Shown: positions 56,347 to 64,000 of the stretch, piece after piece | Layout: each line of letters starts with the position of its first letter | Numbering within the stretch: the stretch's first letter is position 1 | Origin: Xanthoparmelia taractica | Lineage: Eukaryota; Ascomycota; Lecanoromycetes; Lecanorales; Parmeliaceae | DNA: 64,000 nucleotides | Direction: 5' to 3' | Assembly: GCA_033085395.1 (NCBI GenBank) | Contig: JANQBS010000017.1 | Location: forward strand, 186,001-250,000 | Notes under the pieces: generated by a model | The model's database searches: none | The model's input: the letters and a program-made list of their open reading frames with translations, nothing else | Told to the model about the DNA's origin: nothing | Position numbers and translations under genes: made by a program

Positions 56347-57966
56347 CTACCTTTTAAACAAGGTCATTCGGCTCTTCCTCGTCAAAGACTTTCCACCCTC
56401 CGGTGTCGGTGTGATAATTCTCTCGCCCTTGGCGCTGACATTAGTACCCTCTTCAGGAGAGGGCCGTGGCGCTGAAATTTGATTCTTTGAGTTCAACCCC
56501 ACCGCCAGCTTCTCGCGCGTAGAATTGCGTCTGGCAGGCACTTTTGCACTTGAGTCTGAACTCGATGTACTCATGATATCTGGGAAATAGGAGCCTAGTG
56601 GCGGACGCGGAGAAGGCGTCTCTTTTGGGACCGGTACCTCCGAGCGAATTATAGCGCTGGTTTGGAACTCTGTTCTTGATATCTTTGGGCGCTGTTCGCT
56701 GGGTTGCAGAGGGGTGGGTTTGGGTTTCCGTTTCGCTGCTGCTGGGGGACCGAGGATGTTGACTCCAGCAGACTTCACAATGACTTCTTCCGCAAGGCCC
56801 GGCGTTTCCAGCGAAGTAATGTTTACGTTCTCTTCGGGGGTCGTTTCTATCTTTAACGAGGCAAGGCTTATGAAAGGTAGAGGTGCATCGGGTGTGGCAG
56901 GTGATGAGTCGTAAGGCGTGAGCATTGGCGAGTAGCAGAGCGAGGGTGGACTTGGTGAGCCAGAGCGACTTGACGGAGACGGCGCCATGGGTGGAGATGA
57001 AATAGCTGGTGGTGGAAGGGGTTCCTGTGAAGGAGATGACGAAGTTTGTTGTCGCGAAGGAGCACTTCGTGATGTCGTCGGCCTATGTTCCGCAGCAAAA
57101 TTGATGGTGGAGCCTCCGCTATGAGAGCTACTGGTCTCCCAACCGTAGAGTTCAGCCAAGTTGTTGCTACTGCCGCCCCGCATTGGCCCTCCACCAAGTG
57201 TACCTCGACTGAGACGTCTCTTTGACGAATCCGCTGTAGATGTAGCGCTACTCTCTGATCCTCCGGACCTAGAGGTGCCGAGCGGTCGGCTCAATCCGGA
57301 CGTTAATTGCCTGGCTCCATCATTCTGTTTCTCCTTCTCCTTCAATGCCTGCGGAACGCCGTCCCATTTGGAGTTGACTTTGGGGACCGTGGCGGGCAGC
57401 TTGGCCGATGAGACGCCCGGCATTCCGATTGGAGTGACCCGGCCTCGGCCTTGCTTCATCAATTGGCGCTCATAGTCTTGTAAAGCCTGTGCGGATGGTT
57501 CCTTGACGCCGAACAGACCTGCCAGGAACTTGGATCTTGTCTTTGTAAGATTGGCCGATGGTTTTGGAGACGAAGTAAACGAGGACTGCCTGGGGCTGGA
57601 AGGAAGAGACATGTCAGAGGGCGGAGTGCGTGGCGAGGGGCAGAAAGTGGAGTTGAGAGGCGAGGTAGGAGTGGTGGACACGGAAGATCTGGTGAATGCG
57701 GTGGATGCGGAGCTGACAGACTCGCTGTCGCATGATTTTGTTCTGTATGAGAGTTTGGGCAGTCTAAGTGGCGGTGCTTGAGGATTCGTGTACTCGGGGG
57801 TTGGAGACGCCATTGAAGACGCCATTGTGAGCGCCTCCACGTGGGGGGATACGCCCGCTGTGTGTTTCAGGCCAGGGTCGAATACGAAGAGACGGTTGGT
57901 GTCGGAAGAAATGTTGGAGCAGACAAAAGAGGTCCAATTATCGGGATTGTATGAGCCGAGGGCCAA
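56347..57966 (-). CDS. Hypothetical Ser/Pro-rich disordered protein
   Basis: Open frame of 539 residues; the true start may be the internal ATG 47 or 52 codons in (MASSMASPTPEYTNPQAP). Nearly the whole protein is Ser/Pro/Thr-rich with many SP and TP sites. One block looks ordered and conserved: KFLAGLFGVKEPSAQALQDY, then MPGVSSAKLP and VPKVNSKWDGVPQALKEKE. Another is LYGWETSSSHSGG. The basic tail reads SLTRKSRMTLFKR. There is no catalytic domain, membrane segment or signal peptide. It is likely a phosphorylated regulatory protein (inference from composition); the family is not named. Confidence 0.68.
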   Translation of the reverse strand: MALGSYNPDNWTSFVCSNISSDTNRLFVFDPGLKHTAGVSPHVEALTMASSMASPTPEYTNPQAPPLRLPKLSYRTKSCDSESVSSASTAFTRSSVSTTPTSPLNSTFCPSPRTPPSDMSLPSSPRQSSFTSSPKPSANLTKTRSKFLAGLFGVKEPSAQALQDYERQLMKQGRGRVTPIGMPGVSSAKLPATVPKVNSKWDGVPQALKEKEKQNDGARQLTSGLSRPLGTSRSGGSESSATSTADSSKRRLSRGTLGGGPMRGGSSNNLAELYGWETSSSHSGGSTINFAAEHRPTTSRSAPSRQQTSSSPSQEPLPPPAISSPPMAPSPSSRSGSPSPPSLCYSPMLTPYDSSPATPDAPLPFISLASLKIETTPEENVNITSLETPGLAEEVIVKSAGVNILGPPAAAKRKPKPTPLQPSEQRPKISRTEFQTSAIIRSEVPVPKETPSPRPPLGSYFPDIMSTSSSDSSAKVPARRNSTREKLAVGLNSKNQISAPRPSPEEGTNVSAKGERIITPTPEGGKSLTRKSRMTLFKR

Positions 57967-60499
57967 ATATCAAAAGCCTTTCGATTGGCTCGGAAGGACG
58001 AGCGGGAATGTTTCACGGGTGATAGTAGTGATCCTTGTCAGGGACAGGTTGAGAAGCAAGAAACGCTGATTGGAGAGGCACAATTCCTCTGGTTTATGAA
58101 GTACTCAGAGGCAAGTCGAACCAGATGAGGAAGTAGATGAGATAGCGAGGGTGTTGAATGTTCATTAAAGTAAAGTATTACTAGTATTTTTGAAGAAGGG
58201 GAAGAGGTTGTCAAGAGAGGGAGTGACCGCTGTCTAAGTAGGGCTCTTTCATAATTTTGATTCCTAGGTCTATACAGTAAAGCAATAAAGCAATTATTGT
58301 TTTTCCCTTAGTTTCCACACAAAGGCATTGAAGATATGGCCTAGGCTCTGGCCTTGCCTACGGAAAGTTGAGAGGTGGAAACGCAAAAGAAAAACAATCG
58401 ACTACATCGGGCATGCACAGCGGCGCACGGCACCTGCAAGGCATAGCGTGGCATTTTTGAAAGATGGGGGTTGCAGCTTCGGGGATTGGATAGAGAAGCC
58501 CGGGCGCAATAGAAGTGCCGAGTTTCCTGTGAAAGTTTGAACGCTAAGGTATACTATTGGAATTTCCGGGGATGAGTTGGAACGATGTTAGATTTAGTGG
58601 TATTTATGCTTTCCGAACCGATCCTTGGGTAACGAATGGATCTCACTCATCTTGACCCAGCATCCGATCATAATCAACCAAATAATAATCTCGATCGATT
58701 GCCATCATTAATTAAAGTAAAAGTACATAACCGTATTGACACATTTCCACATCCCGCATTATTGATTAATATTCTTCTAGCTTCCCTGGTTCATTATTCG
58801 TTGGCTGTGTGGGATATTGTGATCTGCACAAGGATATTGACCTCTCGGCGCAATTCCAGCAGCGCCCAGGAGACGCCCAGGCCAGCTCGGATTGGTTTAA
58901 ACCACGTGTTCTAGACCCAAAAACCGGACGCCATAGAATGGCTTTTGATCATTGATTTATTCCTCGCGTCTCATACGTAATTATCATGTACATCATTCGG
59001 CCCAGCTCGGCTTCCTTGTCATTGCTCTCTGGCTTTTCCTCTCGCACTGCATCGGGTTCAGCGACCGTTGGCATTTCGATGGTAGCAGCATATCTACGGA
59101 GTATCTATCTATCTATCCATCTACTCCTTTTTCAGAAAAGGCAATTGCAGCCGTATGTGTGCGGAAGATCAACAGGACGGTCAAGCGTCAAGTCTGCATA
59201 CTTTAGCTAGTCAAAAAGGCTAAAACCGCGTGCACCCCGGGTCAAGAGCTAAATGATCTGCAGCCCCGGGCTGGTTATTCCATTCTTCCCCCGGCTGCAG
59301 CTTCCCCCGAAATCAAGGTACATAACGTACCTTGTGTCATTCACAAATTCCAAGGGAATCAAAAATCATAGTCATGATATTGAGAAAGAAAGCAGTTGTG
59401 CCTATGATTATCCCACAACTTGACAGTTGACTTGCATACCTCAAAGTCCGTCATCTACAAGCCAGGAAGCGTTGAGGCGTCCACTTCGCACGTGCAGGAC
59501 ATTCAGATTCATCTGCCGAAGGAGGCGAGGAAAAAGGAGGAAAGAGTACTCTAGAAGCATTGTTGAACTAAATCTTTCTTCCGTCGGATTTGTCGTTTGC
59601 CGTTTGTGATTGGAACATCTGCCGCAAGGATTCGGCGTTTGGATAGGGCTGATGTGACTACAGTCCAATTATCCGAACATCTCCTTCCTTTTGCCCCTAG
59701 GCCCTCTCCATCATGCAACCTTACACGTGTAACCCATGCTGGCCGCATGCTGGCCTAGGCCCCAGGATGGAGGCCAAAAGCAGAACTAGACTGGCTGCAG
59801 GACAGTGCACACCTGGTCTTCGAAATACCATATGATGAGAAGATGTAGCAATTGTGAGATGCTGCTCAATCTTTTCAAGAATCGATACCAAGGCAATTTT
59901 CTCCTTGCCGCTGCTGCTAACACCGAATGGGCGAATGCCAGCCGCTCCCTACCAGGCCATAAAACCGATGATCATGACTTCTCATTTACCAAGGCATCGA
60001 TAAAGAGTCCTTGATCCCGAGTTACAATCATGCCTCCGCTAGACCGCACGGACGAATCCCACACCAATGCAACTTTCATAGCGCTCGTCTCCCCTCATCT
60101 CCACGTCTTAATGTCCTTGAGGGTGTGGACGTTATTCCCTTCGGACACCGACTTGGCAGCTAACCTACAGGGATCCCACACTAGGGGAAGTATCCATCTC
60201 TTGATGGCTGCTAAGTCGTCAGCCGAAGATATCTCCTTAGCGTTGCATCAGCGCGAGAACCTTTGGCGATTGCCTCGTGCATCGCAAAAAGCTGTATGCG
60301 TTTGTTGCTTCTAGCGAGGCATCACTCGTTTTTCACTGTCAGTCGGCTATCGCGAAATGCTCTCTGAGCAAGTAGAATCAACGTCTTCGTGGCAGAGGTC
60401 ACGCAATAACTACGCAAATTTTCACATGGAACAACTCTTATACCTCTGTCAGTACTTCTGCAAAATGTTCGTCAAGTTGCTGTACGAAGCCCTAACATC
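57967..60499. other. Gene-poor intergenic region
   Basis: 2.5 kb with no supported gene. Plus- and minus-strand ORFs of 60-95 codons lack motifs. A short (CTAT)n stretch occurs at about 59101-59118. No RNA gene seen. Confidence 0.5.
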
Positions 60500-61534
60500 A
60501 TGCAAAAGAGCCTGCACGCTTGTCTCTGGTACGGCCTCGTATTCTCCAGCCTATCTTTACAGGCCATAGCCGCTTCCCTTCCAGCATTTCCGGCGAACAT
60601 CAATCTTCCTCGCCTGGCAACTAAGAACTTATCCTACAGCAACAGATATCCAGACCTTCCCGACGACAGCTTTAGCTACTCCATCCGCTATGGCAACCCC
60701 GCCATCTCAGCGACGTCATGCATGATGCTTGCCGTCTTCGCCATGCGTGAACTGGCCCTGCAGGACTTGGAATCCCATTTCGAAGGCAAGACCTGGGCCC
60801 TGTACAGCTACCCGGACGTCAAGGTCTCCTTTACGCCGACGTCAGGACACACCAGCACGGTGCGCTGGGCGCTGTGGAGTCTTGCTGTCGCGATCAGAGA
60901 TATGATGGTCCACAATAGGTTTCAGACAGCACTGTTCGAAACACATTACTCACAAGTCCAGGTCGGGACCGTAAAGTTCTTTGTGCCGTACCGTATTGGT
61001 GCGGAGACCGGGGCGAACCAGACAGGGCTCTCCCCATCGCTGACACCTGCGCCAGCATCCGCTACCGACGGCACAGATACCATCTTAATCAGCTCCTCGG
61101 ATCTGGAAGACAATCCCGGAGGCTTGTTGATCCAAGTGGCCTTCAAAACCACTGGAATCCCGCGGATGGACGTCTTCATGTCCATCGTGCAGGGGCTGCT
61201 GAACTTGGCCCCCAAAAGTAGCACCAGGCGCATTACGAAGCCATTGGCCGTCGTCGGCGATGCTCTCACCTTCAGCATCGCGACTTCTTTTACCAGCATG
61301 GAGCGCTCTTCGCCCCCTTTTCTGAGGTATAGTCATGTTATGTTAACGCTAGCGGCGTTGCCGAGGCTCATGTTGAGGGAGGGCAAGTTTGTGGAGGTGG
61401 ATGTTAGATTGCTTCTTGATGACCAAGTTATCGGCAATGGCACCATGCGGCGGGGACCCGAGGATCAGTTTGCCGGCGCTTGTTATGGCAAATTTGTCGG
61501 TGTCTTGAGGACTCGAGATCTTTCCCCAAATTAA
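60500..61534 (+). CDS. Predicted secreted protein with two related modules, paralogue of the 23.7-kb gene
   Basis: Single exon, 344 residues. The N-terminus (CLWYGLVFSSLSLQAIAASLP) is a likely signal peptide cleaved near residue 25. Module A (about 55-163) has SFSYSIRYG, VRWALWSLAVAIRDMM and RFQTALFETHY, ending VGTVKFF. Module B (about 205-318) has LLIQVAFKTTG, a helix LRYSHVMLTLAALPRLML, KFVEVDVRLLLDD and QVIGNGTMRR. The order of features and the ends of the modules match the protein at 23729-24805 (for example KFVEVDVRLLLDDQVIGNG against VFQEAILTVKLDGVLVANG). Two sequons (NLSY, NQTG). No known domain or catalytic motif. It lies about 260 bp before the tandem array. Confidence 0.75.
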   Translation: MQKSLHACLWYGLVFSSLSLQAIAASLPAFPANINLPRLATKNLSYSNRYPDLPDDSFSYSIRYGNPAISATSCMMLAVFAMRELALQDLESHFEGKTWALYSYPDVKVSFTPTSGHTSTVRWALWSLAVAIRDMMVHNRFQTALFETHYSQVQVGTVKFFVPYRIGAETGANQTGLSPSLTPAPASATDGTDTILISSSDLEDNPGGLLIQVAFKTTGIPRMDVFMSIVQGLLNLAPKSSTRRITKPLAVVGDALTFSIATSFTSMERSSPPFLRYSHVMLTLAALPRLMLREGKFVEVDVRLLLDDQVIGNGTMRRGPEDQFAGACYGKFVGVLRTRDLSPN

Positions 61535-61794
61535 TGCGTACAAAATATAATTGATCTGGCCTCTTTGGCGCATCATGTGTAGTCCACTACCTATCATCCA
61601 TCACGATGTGAGGGCCAAAAACCTCGCGCGTCCGCACAAACCATTATCCCACAACTCAACATGCTCCCACTTCTTATTATCTACCTACCTATCCACCATA
61701 GAACCAGACATGGTGGAGACATCTCTAGGGATCTAACCGCAGGTATCATTACCTTTTGGCCGCATGAATTCTAATGAGTTACTGTGGGAAGGCA

Positions 61795-64000
61795 AGGAAT
61801 GCTCTTTTTTCGAGCATGGTTGCGGTATGGGAGGGAACGAATCTAGAAATCGGAAAGGAAGGGAGGGCGCTGGCTTGGGGTTGGGTTGCGAGTTTTGGGA
61901 ATGATTGGTTGCGAATTGAAAAGGAACGTGTTTGCTAGCCCAGGGGGGGTGTGAAGTTTTGTGAATGTGATGGTGATGTGCTTATGCACTACTGTTGTAG
62001 GGAAGGGAGAAGATGTAGATGTTGGAAGGGACGGAGGCTGCTAGCCTGGGATTTACTGTTGATTTGGGGGGGTGATGTTATTGAAAGGGAAGAGAGGAGA
62101 GGAGAGGAGAGGAGAGGGAGGGAGTGCTCTTTTTTTTTTGAGTATGGTTGCGGTATGAAAGGGAAGTTTCCGAGCATGATTATAATGTAGAGGGGAGAAA
62201 TTGTCTTCAAAATACGGTTGCTAGCCTAGGGTCCGGTTGCTGGTTTGGGGATTACTGTTATTGAGAGAGAAGAGAGAAGGGTAAGTAGGTACCTTTTTTT
62301 TTTTTTCGAGCATAGATGCGATATAGATGAGAATAGATATCTTGTAAATAGGGCTACTAGCCTGAAATTATTTGCTAGATTTAGGATTTTCGATCGAAAA
62401 TTAAATAGGAATAAAGGCAGGTAGTCTAAGATTAAATATAGATTTTGAAGTGATTGTCGAGAATGAGAAGAGGGAAGAGGGTAGAAGTACCTTTTTTCCG
62501 CGTATCCGATAACCGCCGGAGAAATCGCAACAAATTTTTGCGCTGTGTGTAAAGTCTTCTTATGTCGCAAAGGAGACTGTTTAAAGCGATTCCATGAAGG
62601 ATTAGATAGAAGAGTCTACATTAGAAGAATAAGTCGTTTATTCTATAATTTATGATGGTGGGGCTAGAATAAAGTGAATGTAATAATGGAGAAAATCACA
62701 TTTGTTACATCTCGGCGGTTATCGGATAACTGCGATATTGAAGAGAAGAGATGGATTGAAAAGGGGGTCGTTTATCTGAGGTTGGTTGCGATTTTAGGGT
62801 GATTGTTGTTGAAAGAGGAGAGAGGGAAGGGGAGGGAGGGTCTTTTTTCGATTATAGTTGTGGTATGGAAGGGAAAGATTGTCTTGAAATCGGGGTTGCT
62901 AGCCTAAAGTTAGTTGCATTGAGACTGCTTGATCGAAAACTGGAGAGGAAGGGAGGCCGCTTGCCTGAGGTTGGGTCCTTGGTTTAGGGCTGCTGGCCCG
63001 GGGTTGATTGCGATTTCGGGGTGATTGATGATTGATAGGGAAGAGGGAAGGGGGAATGAGTGCCTTTTTTTCGAGCATGATTGCGGTATAGACGAGAAGA
63101 GATAGATTGAAAAGGGGTTCGGTGGCCTAGGCTTAATTGCTGGGCTTGGGGTTGTTGTCGAAAAAGGAGGGAGGAAAGGGGGAGGGGGTGCCTTTCTTCC
63201 GAGCATAATTGCGGCATCGAAGGGAAAAGATATGTTGAAATTGGGATTGCTAGTCTAGGGTTGGGTGCTAGATTGAGGCTGTTAATGATTGAAAAGGTAG
63301 AGAGAAGGGGGAGGGAATGCCCTTTTCTTGAGTATACATACGGTATGGATGGGAACAGATGCATTGCAAATGGCGCAGGTAGCCCTGGGTTGGGTGCTGG
63401 GTTTGGGGCTGCTTGATCAAAAATTAAAAGGAAACGGGGGCTATATATCTAAGGTTAAGTGCTAGATTTGGAGTTGTTAATCGAAAAAGAAGAGGAACGA
63501 AGGTTACTGGCCTGAGATTAGTTGTAGGTTTTGGGCCTGCTTGATTGAAAATTGTAAAGGAACGAAGGCCGCTAGCCTGGGATTGATTGCAAGTTTGGGG
63601 CTGTTGTTGCTTAAAAGAGAAGAGAGAAAGGGAAGGATGAATTTGTTGGAGGTCGACTGGTGGGCTAAAAACCGTGATCTCTGAATGTTTTCATGACAAT
63701 AATAGAAGGAAATTAAATTCGACTGCGGTATGGAGGAGAAAAGATGTCTCAAAATCGGGGTTGCTAGCCTGGAGTTGGTTGCTGGGTTTGGGATGATTGG
63801 TTAAGAAGAGAAAAGGAATAGAGGCCGCTTGCCTAAGGTTAGTTATAGATTTTGGGGTTGTTGCCCAAGAGAAGAGAAGAACGGGGGGAGGCAGTGCCCT
63901 TTTCCCGAGCATAGGTGCGGTATAGATAAAAAAAGATTTCTTGAAGATAGGGTTGCTAGCCTGAGGTTGGTTGTAAGTTTGGGGGTGTTGTTCGAAAACT
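61795..64000. repeat. Degenerate tandem repeat array with 64-bp unit and 128-bp dimers
   Basis: Two alternating half-units recur. Half 1 contains GCTAGCCTG-GGTTGGTTGC and TTTGGGG-TG. Half 2 contains a purine-rich stretch, a T-run with CGAGCATG, and TGCGGTAT. Half-2 landmarks occur near 61811, 62132, 62305, 62845, 63072, 63200, 63330 and 63905, with 128-129 bp between the three from 63072. Half-1 landmarks occur about 63-65 bp apart at 63378, 63441, 63504 and 63569, again 63761/63825, and 128 bp on at 63953. Copies are diverged, with deletions between 62400 and 62780. The array reaches the right edge. ORFs inside are low-complexity and repeat-encoded; none is a gene. Confidence 0.85.

Noticed and set aside
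62910..63364. Pro/Ser-rich minus-strand ORFs in the right-hand array
   Set aside because: They are repeat-encoded, change frame with each unit, and show no start context or conserved domain.
1..64000. tRNA, rRNA or CRISPR features
   Set aside because: Looked for tRNA B-box-like strings and regularly spaced identical repeats by eye; none found that folds or repeats convincingly.

Overview
The window is nuclear DNA from a filamentous ascomycete (Pezizomycotina). Genes are interrupted by short GT-AG introns, mostly 45-95 bp, often with CTGAC or CTAAC branch sites. The gene content is typical of that group: palC of ambient-pH signalling, a PEX5 receptor, Lrg1-type RhoGAP, Mnn10, a DUF6594 protein and a Rad53/Chk2 kinase. 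I rebuilt exon structures by hand from conserved family sequence, splice consensus and reading phase. They are predictions without transcript support.

Layout. 1-18.7 kb is gene-dense and conserved: a gene running off the left edge, Mnn10, a two-UBC-domain E2-like protein, Lrg1 (the only plus-strand gene here), an unknown proline/serine-rich protein, threonine aldolase and a bHLH-zip regulator. 18.7-27.7 kb is gene-poor. It holds one secreted protein of an unnamed two-module family, a possible F-box/LRR relic, and a C-rich tract with strong G-quadruplex potential on the minus strand. 27.7-39.8 kb mixes a Tpa1/Ofd1 dioxygenase with accessory-looking genes: a small cysteine-containing secreted protein, a SprT-like metalloprotease, a retropepsin-like protein, DUF6594, a kinase-like relic and a short dispersed repeat. 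39.8-58 kb is conserved again: PEX5, a complex I 12-kDa subunit, palC, a possible damaged Mis18/Yippee-like gene, Rad53, and several unknown proteins. 58-64 kb is gene-poor. It has a second member of the two-module secreted family, then a degenerate tandem array (about 64-bp basic unit, often 128-bp dimers) that runs off the right edge.

The genes do not form an obvious cluster or pathway; they are independent housekeeping and regulatory loci separated by faster-evolving stretches. Best leads: the paired secreted proteins, each built from an internally duplicated module of about 100 residues; the tandem-UBC protein with a 12-nt exon at the first active site; a GC-AG intron in the bHLH gene; a retropepsin domain joined to three short C-terminal repeats; and an open, phase-compatible path from an SQ-containing upstream gene into Rad53.
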